Below the pieces are notes generated by a model. The model saw only the letters and a list, made by a program, of their open reading frames with translations. It was not told the origin of the DNA and did not search any database. A program made the translations under genes and the position numbers. From contig NZ_CADFDU010000012.1 of assembly GCF_902833045.1 (NCBI RefSeq), positions 124,001 to 188,000 of the forward strand: a stretch of DNA of 64,000 nucleotides. Reading direction: 5' to 3'. Numbering within the stretch: the first letter of the stretch is position 1; every line of letters begins with the position of its first letter. This document shows positions 8,044 through 19,997 of the stretch, in pieces. The stretch comes from Burkholderia sp. BCC0322 (GTDB lineage: Bacteria; Pseudomonadota; Gammaproteobacteria; Burkholderiales; Burkholderiaceae).

Positions 8044-8983
8044 AAACAGCTCTTGCCCGTCTGGAACGCGTCAACTTACGGGAAGCCTGGCGGCACGAAT
8101 CGGGTGAATTTACACCGTGGCTGGCACAGGACGACAACTTGCAGCTCTTGGCGCAAGCGCTAGGGCTTACCGAAATCGAACTGGTTGCGACAGAGCATCC
8201 TGTCGGCGATTTCAAGGTGGACATTCTTTGCTCGGATGACGACGGTGAAATCATCATCGAGAACCAGCTCGAACCCACCGACCACCGGCATCTGGGCCAG
8301 ATTGTCACCTACGCGGCTGGCGTGGGCGCGAAGAAAGTGATATGGGTTGCCGAGTCATTCAGGCCGGAACATCTGGCTGCGCTCGAATTCCTGAATCAGA
8401 ACACTACGGGTGCGCTAAATTTCTTCGCTGCTGAAATCGAGTTATGGCGCATTGCGGAGTCGCCGCTGGCTCCGAGTTTCAATGTGGTGGTCAAGCCAAA
8501 CGACTGGAGTAAGTCCGGTCGCGAGGTTGCTCGGGCAGCCACAACAGCAACTCCCGTAAAGCAGATGCAGTTGCTCTTCTGGCAGGGCTACGTGGCATAC
8601 CTGCAAGACAAGCAGTCGACGCTTCGCCCCCACACGCCGCGCCCACAGCATTGGCTCAATGCCGCCATCGGTCGCGCAGGTTTCGAGCTCAGCGCGACTG
8701 TCAACGTGCGGGAAAGCAAGCTCGCGATTGCCATCTATATCCGGCATGAGCAGTCGAAGGCATATTTCCAGCAGTTGCATCAGCGCAAGCTCGAAATCGA
8801 GCAACAGCTTGGATTTGCGCTGGACTGGCAGGAACTACCGGATTCGCACGCGTGCCGCATCGGGGTCGCCAGAACCGAATCTCCACTATCGGACGAGGCG
8901 CGCTGGACGGAGTATTTCGCGTGGTTCGCGGACAGAGGAGAAAAACTCGACCAGGTGTTCAGGCCGATTGTTAGGGGACTTGC

Positions 8984-8987
<4 letters not shown>
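8040..8987 (+). CDS. DUF4268-type PD-(D/E)XK-like protein inserted in the hsd operon
   Basis: This encodes 315 residues, with ATGA overlaps to hsdS in front and hsdR behind, so it is an integral part of the operon. Residues 57-76 read [20 protein letters not shown], then Q76. The D61 ... E74-N75-Q76 pattern is the variant nuclease-like core seen at the start of DUF4268 proteins, with Q in place of the usual Lys. The second half ([11 protein letters not shown], then [10 protein letters not shown] and a long helix [20 protein letters not shown]) is the DUF4268 domain proper. The function is unknown. Fixed association with type I systems suggests an accessory role in DNA recognition or control of restriction; that is inference. 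Confidence 0.8.
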
Positions 8988-12106
<3,119 letters not shown>

Positions 12107-12263
12107 CGGTACCGGATGGTTCCCCCTCTGTCGCGTAGTGCATTGAGGGTGAGCCGGTAGAAGAACCGCATCTTGAGCGATTTGTGTAACTGACCGGCTC
12201 GCCGACAATTCGACGCAATATAATCCAAGCCTCAAGCATTCAACTAAAAAGCTCAAAACGCCG

Positions 12264-13493
12264 ATGACCGCCGCCGCCCTGCGCCGAACCTCCAAAACTG
12301 ACACTCTCGGGCGATACTACACCACTGCTCACGCGAGCGAAGTTTTGGTCGGTCAATTGCGCCCCCGCAATCCGCGTCGCGTTCTCGATTTGGGGAGTGG
12401 AGCAGGCGCGCTGTCTCTGGCTGCACGGTCGGTCTGGGAGCACGCGGAAATCGTGACCGTGGACATTGATGTTGCGTCGAAGCGCGCGCTTGGTCACCTT
12501 GCTCGAACTCATACGGCAGGGCGTTTCAGGCATTTCAGTGTGGATGCGCTCCGTCCAGACCTTCCGGATGTTCTTGGTGGCTCGGCCGCCCTGGCGGACG
12601 TCGCAATTTGCAATCCACCTTTCATCAAGCCGAAATGGCGGAAAGGATTCGAGGAAGTTCTGAAGGGCGCGGGACTGGATGCGTGCTACACGTCGAAGTA
12701 TGATGTGACGGCTGAGGTGCTTTTCTTGGCGCAGAATCTGCGGCTCGTGCGCGATGCCGGTCATATTGGCATTATTGTTCCGGACAGTATCGTCGCTGGA
12801 AAAAAACATACCGCCCTGCGCGAGCGCTTGCTTGCAAGTCACCGGATTGAATCAGTCATTCGGTTGCCAAGAACTGCTTTTGCGGGGACGGACGCCCAGG
12901 GGTATGTGCTTGCACTGACAAAGGACCGACCGTCCTCGGAGGGCATAGCGACGCGAGAGATGTTCGCCGATGGAACGCTGAGCGACCCTATATGGATAGA
13001 CCCGCGAGACGCGGTTGTCCGGTTTGACGTTGGGTACCACTCCATTGCCAAGAGGTCCCGGAGCGTCAGGCTGAATGATTTGGTCATGTCAGTCCGGCGC
13101 GGGAATGTCGCTTCAAGCAAGAGGCTTGACCTTCCCGTTCCTGCGTTTCATACCACGGACTTTCCGGGCGAGGGTGACGGGGGCAATTTTTCATTTGCAA
13201 GCGGCTTCCGTGTGGGGAGGGGGAGCACGGTCGCTGGCGGTGTCGTGGCTCATGCGGGAGATATCCTCCTTGCGCGAGTCGGCCGAAATCTCGAAAAGAA
13301 GGTATGCCTGGTTACGGCCGGAACAGCGGTCGTGACTGACTGCGTCTACGTGATTCGCGCGATTCCAGGCGAGGAGCGCCGAGTGTTCGAGGCATTATCG
13401 TCGAGAAGGGGCCGGGACTGGCTGGCGCGCATATCCCACGGCGTCAGTGCGCGACAATTACCCAAGTGCGACCTTCTTCAGTTTCCCATCTGA
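12264..13493 (+). CDS. N6-adenine DNA methyltransferase fused to a target-recognition-like domain
   Basis: This encodes 409 residues. The N-terminal half is a class I methylase: VLDLGSGAGALS at 40-51 is the S-adenosylmethionine loop, VTVDID at 64-69 the acidic strand, and NPPF at 117-120 the adenine-N6 catalytic motif. The second half (about 245-409) resembles a single HsdS-type recognition half, with VRLNDLVMSVRRGN at its start, AGDILLARVGRNL and a final LPKCDLLQFPI. It therefore looks like a self-targeting modification enzyme without a nuclease domain. Six bases separate it from the ATPase gene. With the following two genes it forms a compact operon in which this subunit would mark self DNA. 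It could also act as a stand-alone methylase. Confidence 0.8.
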   Translation: MTAAALRRTSKTDTLGRYYTTAHASEVLVGQLRPRNPRRVLDLGSGAGALSLAARSVWEHAEIVTVDIDVASKRALGHLARTHTAGRFRHFSVDALRPDLPDVLGGSAALADVAICNPPFIKPKWRKGFEEVLKGAGLDACYTSKYDVTAEVLFLAQNLRLVRDAGHIGIIVPDSIVAGKKHTALRERLLASHRIESVIRLPRTAFAGTDAQGYVLALTKDRPSSEGIATREMFADGTLSDPIWIDPRDAVVRFDVGYHSIAKRSRSVRLNDLVMSVRRGNVASSKRLDLPVPAFHTTDFPGEGDGGNFSFASGFRVGRGSTVAGGVVAHAGDILLARVGRNLEKKVCLVTAGTAVVTDCVYVIRAIPGEERRVFEALSSRRGRDWLARISHGVSARQLPKCDLLQFPI

Positions 13494-13499
13494 TTTGCT

Positions 13500-15236
13500 A
13501 TGTCCACAATAACCATCGCCGACGAACCGTCCTTTCAGGACGCGCTCGAGCAGCGCGCAGACTACATTCCATTCGATGATATCCAAGGCGAGACGTCTCC
13601 GGAGGGGGAGAGCTTTCAAAACGCGGTGTTGGAGCTGACCAATAAGTCACTGCGCACCTTGGTCGGTCCGCGTGGCGCCGGCAAAACCCATTTGATGCGG
13701 TACACCTGGGCCACGTGCCGAGAAGATGTCAGCCAGCCGTTCGCGATTTACGTCTCATTTAATCGCTATTTTAGGCTCGAGCCCCTCAGAACGTCGCGTC
13801 CCAATCCGACAGAGCTGTTTCATTCGTGGGCGCTGGCGCTGATTTGCCTGGGTACTTATGAAGCGGCGTCGAACTGGAAATCCGTTGTCTCCGATATCGA
13901 TGGCTTATTTGAGAAGTTCGGATTGGACAAAGCCACGCTTCAGTCAATGGTGTCCCGGCTTGAGCGTGGGCAGCCTTTGTCTACGGCGGAGGCGAACATC
14001 TCGGAGAAGTTGTCGGTCAACGATGTCAAGAGTCTGATAGATAATGTTCGAGTAAGCACGGGACGCAAGTATGCGGTATTGCTTCTTGATGACGCGGCGC
14101 TGACACTGACGCCTGACTATCTGGTCGATTTTTTAGACATCGTGCGGGCCCTCAAGTCCGCCAACATTGCTCCTAAGGCGTCTGTTTATCCAGGTACGAC
14201 CGAATACAGTCCGAGATTCCATGCAGGTCAGGACGCGTTGCCGGTGCCGGTCTGGCATCCCGTTGATTCCGACAATTATGCGCAGATTATGGGCGCCATC
14301 GCAGAGAAGCGGGTGCTCAACCTGGGGAACATTTCGCCTGACATTGTTGAACTGTTCAAGTATGCGGCGTTTGGGATTCCACGGGCTTTTCTTTCAATGC
14401 TTTGGGATTACCAGCGGAGAAAGTTCAAGACCGCCCAGCAGGGCGTGAACGCCATCGTCCAGGAGTACCTCGACCTCAGACTGTCGGAGTATCGGTCGCT
14501 TGCGAAGAAGGTTCCCAAGTTCGCGACGGTGATTAGGACGGGCGAGCAACTTCTCACGCAGATGACCCTTGCTGTGAAGGATGCCAATGCGGCGGCGGCC
14601 GTCAAGGGCGAAAAGCAGGTCAGCGTGGGCGTGCTCAAGGACGATATCACGCCGCTTGTCAAGCGTATGTTCGATTTACTGGTTGAGGCGGGACTGGTTT
14701 ATGAACAAGGCGAGATTAAGCATGGCTCTCCTGCGAGGATTTACGCTAGGTATGTTCCCCATACCGCAGCATTGCTCGGCATCCGCGCGTTTTCGCAAGG
14801 GCAGGGAGGAACCAGCCCCAAGCAGATAGTCGAAGCAATTCAACGGAGGTCAGTCAAGCATCCGATTCGGAAGCGGCTGCCGCTGCTAGCTCCTGATAAA
14901 GTTTCGCAGCTCAGGGTCGACTTGCCCGAGTGCGCAAAATGCGGCTCACCGCGCCTCGCTGAGGACCAGAAGTTCTGCCATCACTGCGGCAGCCAGCTTG
15001 TATCTCCGTCAACCTTTTCGGAATGCTGCAAGATTGCTATTACAGAGGTGCCCGGCCTTACCGAGTGGCAGAAGGAAAAGATTTCTGAATCTTTGCCAAA
15101 ATTCAAGACTATCGGCGACTACCTCGCAAAGCAGGACCCGAGTGCCGAATTGCTGACCATCTATGGCATAGGCAAGAAGCGCTCGGCAAAAATCATTGAC
15201 GTTCTGGACGGATTTGTCGACGAGTTTCTGTCATGA
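13500..15236 (+). CDS. P-loop ATPase (AAA/ORC-like) with C-terminal zinc ribbon and helix-hairpin-helix
   Basis: This encodes 578 residues. Walker A is GPRGAGKT at 56-63 and Walker B is VLLLDD at 193-198, in an AAA/ORC-like ATPase core that also contains PGTTEYSPRF around 231-240. A winged-helix-like region follows near 375-425. The tail carries a zinc ribbon with C478-x2-C481 and C493-x2-C496, and a helix-hairpin-helix around 551-573 (IYGIGKKRSAKI), both usual in DNA binding. It probably senses or moves on DNA and passes a signal to its neighbours; the substrate is unknown. It overlaps the next gene by four bases (ATGA), so the two proteins are likely made in equal amounts. No ABC signature is visible, which separates it from PrrC-type proteins. 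Confidence 0.75.
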   Translation: MSTITIADEPSFQDALEQRADYIPFDDIQGETSPEGESFQNAVLELTNKSLRTLVGPRGAGKTHLMRYTWATCREDVSQPFAIYVSFNRYFRLEPLRTSRPNPTELFHSWALALICLGTYEAASNWKSVVSDIDGLFEKFGLDKATLQSMVSRLERGQPLSTAEANISEKLSVNDVKSLIDNVRVSTGRKYAVLLLDDAALTLTPDYLVDFLDIVRALKSANIAPKASVYPGTTEYSPRFHAGQDALPVPVWHPVDSDNYAQIMGAIAEKRVLNLGNISPDIVELFKYAAFGIPRAFLSMLWDYQRRKFKTAQQGVNAIVQEYLDLRLSEYRSLAKKVPKFATVIRTGEQLLTQMTLAVKDANAAAAVKGEKQVSVGVLKDDITPLVKRMFDLLVEAGLVYEQGEIKHGSPARIYARYVPHTAALLGIRAFSQGQGGTSPKQIVEAIQRRSVKHPIRKRLPLLAPDKVSQLRVDLPECAKCGSPRLAEDQKFCHHCGSQLVSPSTFSECCKIAITEVPGLTEWQKEKISESLPKFKTIGDYLAKQDPSAELLTIYGIGKKRSAKIIDVLDGFVDEFLS

Positions 15237-16150
15237 CCGGTTCCTTCTCTCCAACTGGTGTCCTTGCGGATTACGGTGCAATCACAAAGACGAAGGCCCT
15301 ATCGCAAGCGCTTGACACGACTTCGCTCTTTGACCAGGGCCATGCCGATGGGAATCTTTCGCCCATTGACCAGTTCATCAAGAACACCAATGCGGTAAAT
15401 CTTGTCTGGCTGCCGTTGACAGATATTTCTCCGGAACTGGCTTCGATAGCCTTACTGGGCTATATGTCGGCCGTCGAAAGCTACATGCGCGCACTTTTGC
15501 GCAGCATTATCAATATCGATGACACGGCAAAGTTGGTTGTCGAAGCCCAGCAGATTTCCTTTGCGGCTGCGATGCACCACAACAAGGACATCTTGCCCGA
15601 AGCGCTGCTCGAAGAAATCTCATTTGCCGGGCCGGATAACATCAAGAAATCGTTGAACCGGTTTCTTGGGATGCAGCCGCCATTCGGCGATATGGAGATG
15701 TACTTCACCGAATTTGAGAAAATCAGCCAGCTTCGCCATTGCTGCACGCACCGCTTCGGAAAACTGGGCACAAAGAACGCTGTTGTCCTCGGCTTATCCA
15801 AGCATAACGGTTGTTTGGAAAAGCCGTTGAAACTGGGTCGTGCCGAACTCGAGCTTGCGGCGGACATACTTCGAGATTTCGTAAAAAGCCTCAATAACCT
15901 GATATTCCGCGCGATTTTGGAACGTACGGCGACCGGCGCCAAGACGACGGTCAAGGACTTGGATGCGGTCAAGGCTGGCTGGACATGGACGTACAGACGA
16001 GACCGGAAGCAGTTTGCCAAATATTATTCAGTATTTGCCAGCACAACGGACGCAGTGCCATCGCCTGACCTGAAACAGATTTACGACAGTTTTGCGGCGG
16101 CCTTTGCGCCGAAGCCAAAAGCTCCGAAGAAGCCCGCAAGAGGTTCATGA
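15233..16150 (+). CDS. Putative HEPN-domain protein (Rx4H motif), probable ribonuclease effector
   Basis: This encodes 305 residues, mostly helical. A first long helix (IALLGYMSAVESYMRALLRS, 72-91) is followed after about 75 residues by EFEKISQLRHCCTHRFGKLG, where R168 and H173 form the Rx4H motif in the RHxxxHR form found in many HEPN families. HEPN proteins with this motif are metal-independent RNases, often toxins that cleave tRNA or mRNA during abortive infection. The tail is rich in Lys, Pro and Ala (PKPKAPKKPARGS). Coupling to the ATPase by an ATGA overlap, and to a DNA methylase upstream, suggests a modification-guarded RNase. HEPN membership is inferred from motif and helix layout only. 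Confidence 0.6.
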   Translation: MTGSFSPTGVLADYGAITKTKALSQALDTTSLFDQGHADGNLSPIDQFIKNTNAVNLVWLPLTDISPELASIALLGYMSAVESYMRALLRSIINIDDTAKLVVEAQQISFAAAMHHNKDILPEALLEEISFAGPDNIKKSLNRFLGMQPPFGDMEMYFTEFEKISQLRHCCTHRFGKLGTKNAVVLGLSKHNGCLEKPLKLGRAELELAADILRDFVKSLNNLIFRAILERTATGAKTTVKDLDAVKAGWTWTYRRDRKQFAKYYSVFASTTDAVPSPDLKQIYDSFAAAFAPKPKAPKKPARGS

Positions 16151-16346
16151 TGAAATACTGACCGCGGGGTAACGGTGCTAACGGGGGGCCACCAACGGCC
16201 CTAGGGAGCGGCGTATTTCCTACCCCCTCTTGAACAGCATCACGTTCAACTGCGAGGGTTAGACTGGTTACGCATCCGGACGTTGCACGTGGTTGAATCA
16301 CTTCTGCGTCAAAATCCCTGGCAATCGCCGTGAGCGCGGGTCGGAT

Positions 16347-16371
16347 GGCCGCCCACTGATTCCGGGCGGCC
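16347..16371. terminator. Hairpin between convergent genes
   Basis: GGCCGCCC at 16347-16354 pairs perfectly with GGGCGGCC at 16364-16371 across nine bases. It sits between the converging ends of the HEPN gene and the minus-strand gene at 16402. No T-run follows on either side, so terminator function is only likely from position. Confidence 0.4.
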
Positions 16372-16401
16372 GCGGCGTGCGGCTGCCAGCTCAGATGTCC
16401 G

Positions 16402-17187
16402 TCAGTTTGCTTGTGCGAGCGAGTCGATGTATGCCTTGAATTCTATCTCCTCGTTTGCTTCGTCCTGTGGGCTCAGACGCTCCTGATAACGTAGCCGGTC
16501 AACATCGTACAGCGCGGCCACTTTCTCCAATGTGGGCGGGAGCGTCAGCAAACCCTGCTTATATGCACCGTGCAGAACCGCGATGTTCCGAAAGAAGAAC
16601 TTCGGTTGTTCCTCGACAGTCTTCAATAATTCACCCAGCGGCTTGTCGAGACTTCGGACTGGAGCATACTCCCCTTCACGATACTGAATATCCAGTGAAA
16701 GCGATTGAGCATTGGGTTCAAGGAAGAAGTTGTTGACCTCACACACCGCCTGCCGCTTTTCCTTATCAGGAATACGGGGGGCTTCTGCTGGAATCGAATT
16801 AGGGATGACTTCATATTTACCGGAGGTGTCGCATATAAAGGCAAAGTCATTGTGCGGTACCTGGACCTGTTCAAGCTGGTTCTTTTGCCTCAATGCAACG
16901 AACTTGATGAGCGTTTGCAGCCGCTCTTTATGGCGTGGACTTACTTTACTGCCCCACGCAATTATCAGCTTACCGACAGTCCCGTATTTCTTGACGAGGG
17001 CAAGAATTTCAGTCATTTTTAACTGACCCGAATCATGGATGAGGACAGTCGCTTTCTTGAAGAAATAGACCGTGACCAAGCATGACTGAATACCGACGGT
17101 AAAGAAACCTTTGGCAATCTTATTGTTCTCTTCGATGATGCCCGCGGCGTCTTGACCGACCTCAATGAGTTCCTTGAACGATAGCAT
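16402..17187 (-). CDS. Hypothetical protein between the defence cassette and the integrase
   Basis: This encodes 261 residues from the ATG at 17187. GGGGGAATA directly upstream is a good ribosome-binding site, so I prefer this start over the ATG at 17232. The protein begins MLSFKELIEVGQDAAGIIEE. It has a hydrophobic, strand-like region near 30-60 (GIQSCLVTVYFF), a basic centre with many K and R residues, a segment FAFICDTSGKYEVIPNS and a final acidic helix (DEANEEIEFKAYIDSLAQAN). I recognise no family. By eye its DNA is richer in A and T than its neighbours, which suggests separate acquisition. It runs convergent to the HEPN gene, so it is not part of that operon. An immunity or effector role is possible but unsupported. 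Confidence 0.6.
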   Translation of the reverse strand: MLSFKELIEVGQDAAGIIEENNKIAKGFFTVGIQSCLVTVYFFKKATVLIHDSGQLKMTEILALVKKYGTVGKLIIAWGSKVSPRHKERLQTLIKFVALRQKNQLEQVQVPHNDFAFICDTSGKYEVIPNSIPAEAPRIPDKEKRQAVCEVNNFFLEPNAQSLSLDIQYREGEYAPVRSLDKPLGELLKTVEEQPKFFFRNIAVLHGAYKQGLLTLPPTLEKVAALYDVDRLRYQERLSPQDEANEEIEFKAYIDSLAQAN

Positions 17188-17350
17188 TATTCCCCCGTTT
17201 GCCATGGCAGCAACAACTAGCATACCATGCACTTAAATGTGGCCGCCGTCGGCGACTGCGATGGTATCGATGATGCACGGAGCGGATAACAGGATAACGG
17301 CAGGCCGAGTTTCATTGCACGTGAGCCCGCCGAATCTCCCTGTCGTGCGG

Positions 17351-17728
17351 TCATGCGCGACGGAACAGAACTACGTTGGGCTGCACGGGTTCGCAAGATG
17401 GATGCACTTCGTCCGACTTCGTCGAGACTTCAATATCCGCCGCAATCGCCGCGAGCGTGAGGCCGCTGCCCGCGTGCAGGCGCCGGCGCCCGCGGTGCAT
17501 GACGTTCAGCTTCGCGTGAGGCGCCGCGCTGCCGAACGCCGCGTCGAGCCGGTCGGCCAACTGCCGGATGCACAGGTGCGCATAGCGCAGCAGCATGCGG
17601 GTGTCGCGGTGCCCGGAAAACGCCTGCAAATCCACCAGCGAAAACTGTCCCGTCTCGGCGACGCGGCTGATGCCCTCATGCCGCAGGTCGTGGATGTGCA
17701 GTTCAATGAGGCCCGCGCGTTCCGTCAT
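17351..17728 (-). pseudogene. C-terminal remnant of a tyrosine recombinase
   Basis: The reading frame encodes IHDLRHEGISRV, the HxxR motif, then SGHRDTRMLLRYAHL, carrying the third histidine and the nucleophile tyrosine. This is the last third of a phage or island integrase. A stop codon lies two codons before the first ATG, and no N-terminal or core-binding domain is present upstream, where the complete integrase gene begins instead. About 60 residues of unrelated tail follow the Tyr, perhaps because the original stop was lost. It is most simply the leftover of an earlier element inserted at the same tRNA. Confidence 0.7.
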
Positions 17729-17820
17729 CCGGGCCTACGCGTGCTGCTGAAAGGGCCTGGTAACCACCGTGTCTCATAAAGCGCCGCCACGGTTTGCGGC
17801 GGCACTCTGCGGCGGGGACC

Positions 17821-19593
17821 TCAGCGCGGCGGGTTGGCGTTCGCCGTGACGTACGTCAGGTCCAGCCCCTCGTAGGTCAACCGATGCATGGCTTCAATCA
17901 GAACGCGGTCAGGAAATACACGGCGGTTGCCGGCTCCCTTTTTTCCATAGCGGCGGGTCATGCCAATTTGCGCCTGTCCCATCAGTGCGCGGCGAACATC
18001 TTCCAGGATGCCTTCACAGGTAAGTGCCTCCTCGAAATTGTTGCGGAAGGAGTGAAATGTGTATTGCGCGTCGTCAATGACGTGGGCGTCGATATATTCG
18101 TTGACCCATGTCGAGTACATCCGAGTCTTCTTTCCGTCAATTGCCTTTGGCCGGAGATTCGGAAACAGCGTTGCGTTTGCCCCTCGCTGCCTGCGCTGAC
18201 ATTCGACGAACTCGATGAAGCCTTTCTCCTCGAGGACGCGGTGAACCGGCACTTCTCGCAAGCTGCTATTGGCCGACTTGCTCTCGCCAATTTTTACCCA
18301 GTAGCTTCCGGCGCGTTGGAAGACGCTTGCCGTGGTGAGTGTCCCCGCCTCTTCGAGGCGCACGCCGGCAAAGAGGGCGAGAAGCGGCAGCCAGAAGGCT
18401 GCGTCCCGCCCACCTTTGCCTGGACGTTCGCCGTCGCGGTGGACCGGGCCGTCGAAAAATGTCTGGAGCTGCCTTGCTGAGAACGGCTGATAGGAGCGGA
18501 TATCTTTCTCCGACACATGGACGGTTACCGCCGCGAACGGATTCTCAACGAGTGACGTAATTTCTTCATCGATTGCTGTCCCCACCACGGGTCGAATGAG
18601 CGAGAGGATGACCTTAATCCGGTTTCGCGAAACGGATTCCTGGAGAAAATTCACATAGGCGCGTACGTCGCCAGCCGTGACGTCGACGGGGCTTTTGTCG
18701 TTGCTGAATTTCCGGAAGCGGGCGATTTCGGCGCGAACGCTGGCGATGGTTCCTTCTTTCGGCTTACGTACCGACGCCCACTTTTCGATGAAGTTTTCCC
18801 AATCATCAGTATCGAGCGGTTCGACGGGGAGCGCGGGCGTCAGTGTGCGGCTGGCATTGAGGCGTCCCAGTTGCTCCCGGATGAGGTCCAGTTCTGCGCT
18901 GAGGAACCGCTTCAGGTACTCCGCAAGGTGAGCGGCATGTGTCCGCGACAGGTCGATGCCCTCATAGGCAAGCAGGGTGAGCGCTTCTTCACGTATGGCA
19001 GAGGTGTCGTCGCGGGCGATGTCGTCCGTAATGTCCTGTTCGAGCTCCGCTAGTCCTTTGCGGATGGCTCGCACGTCCTCGCGTGAATCGGTGGAGCGCA
19101 GCACGTCATCCCCATGGAGCATGACCGCGCGTCGACGAGCAATCAATCGTGGAATCATCGACGGCTTGAGGCTGAAGTGGGCGTTGATGGCGGGACGGTC
19201 GTCTGCGGAGAAGACTTCGTCATAGACCGCCGGCCAGCAGGATGGCTGGTCCTCGGCTGGCACGTCACGAGGCTCGGTTGCTGGTTCGGGCGAAGCCGAA
19301 TTGCGCACGGTCCGACCGGCGCAGATGAGTTCGCGTTGCCGGGTAAATTCGTGCAGGAGGGCGTCCCGGTTTGCCGAGCCGGTCGTGCGCAGCATCCGGG
19401 CATCTTCGAACAGGCTGTCGGTGGCGGCAACGAGTGCATTGCGCCGGCGCTTGGCTTCTGCTTTTTCGCGCGTGCGGAGCGAGCCGCCAAGCTCGAATCG
19501 GCCGAAAAGTTTCTGCAGGTCTGCCGGGATGGCACGTCGGAACTGGGGAACCGCGGACTGGCGGCGGGTCGTCAGGCAGTGTTGCGAAGGCAT
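17821..19593 (-). CDS. Tyrosine-recombinase integrase of the island
   Basis: This encodes 590 residues. The N-terminal part resembles the DUF6538-type start of large island integrases (PQFRRAIPADLQKLFG). A helical region follows, then a core-binding domain near 260-360, and the catalytic domain. The catalytic residues visible are R412 (AGVRLEEAG), H514 and R517 (HSFRNNF) and Y549 (TRRYGKK). The position that is usually Gly-His before the Tyr reads Gly-Gln (MGQAQ), a substitution seen in some families. It catalyses integration and excision at the tRNA-Met next to it and reads toward the island interior. The gene starts 190 bases from the tRNA 3' end. It looks intact. Confidence 0.9.
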   Translation of the reverse strand: MPSQHCLTTRRQSAVPQFRRAIPADLQKLFGRFELGGSLRTREKAEAKRRRNALVAATDSLFEDARMLRTTGSANRDALLHEFTRQRELICAGRTVRNSASPEPATEPRDVPAEDQPSCWPAVYDEVFSADDRPAINAHFSLKPSMIPRLIARRRAVMLHGDDVLRSTDSREDVRAIRKGLAELEQDITDDIARDDTSAIREEALTLLAYEGIDLSRTHAAHLAEYLKRFLSAELDLIREQLGRLNASRTLTPALPVEPLDTDDWENFIEKWASVRKPKEGTIASVRAEIARFRKFSNDKSPVDVTAGDVRAYVNFLQESVSRNRIKVILSLIRPVVGTAIDEEITSLVENPFAAVTVHVSEKDIRSYQPFSARQLQTFFDGPVHRDGERPGKGGRDAAFWLPLLALFAGVRLEEAGTLTTASVFQRAGSYWVKIGESKSANSSLREVPVHRVLEEKGFIEFVECQRRQRGANATLFPNLRPKAIDGKKTRMYSTWVNEYIDAHVIDDAQYTFHSFRNNFEEALTCEGILEDVRRALMGQAQIGMTRRYGKKGAGNRRVFPDRVLIEAMHRLTYEGLDLTYVTANANPPR

Positions 19594-19734
19594 GGTGTCC
19601 TCTCAGGGGCAAGGTTGTCCTTGTGCCATCGAAGCCAGACGCCGGGGCGTCCAATGTAGCAGTTCGATGTAGCACCCGGCAGCCTAGAGAGACGGGTTTA
19701 TACCTTCGCCAAGTCCTTGATTTTCAAGGGCTCA

Positions 19735-19770
19735 AAGCAAAACTGCGCGCTCCTTTCGGAAGCGCGCAGC
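19735..19770 (-). terminator. Rho-independent terminator downstream of tRNA-Met
   Basis: Read on the minus strand, CTGCGCGCT (19769-19761) pairs with AGCGCGCAG (19751-19743) across a loop containing GAAA, and TTTTGCTTT follows. It begins 13 bases after the tRNA 3' end and would end the tRNA transcript before the integrase gene. Confidence 0.75.
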
Positions 19771-19782
19771 CTTGGTAATGCG

Positions 19783-19859
<77 letters not shown>

Positions 19860-19997
19860 GAAGAATTGAATTATGTAGATCGACGGTCGGGCTGTCAACA
19901 CCTTTTTTCATCTTACGTGAAAAAAGTTGCCGGCGGCCCATGCCGGCCTGGGCGCGGGGCGGGTTGCCGTTCACCGGAACCCGCCCGCTCCTCGCTC

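Noticed and set aside
13500-15236. PrrC-like anticodon nuclease
   Set aside because: The ATPase shows no ABC signature and the HEPN-like motif is in a separate protein, so it is only an analogy.
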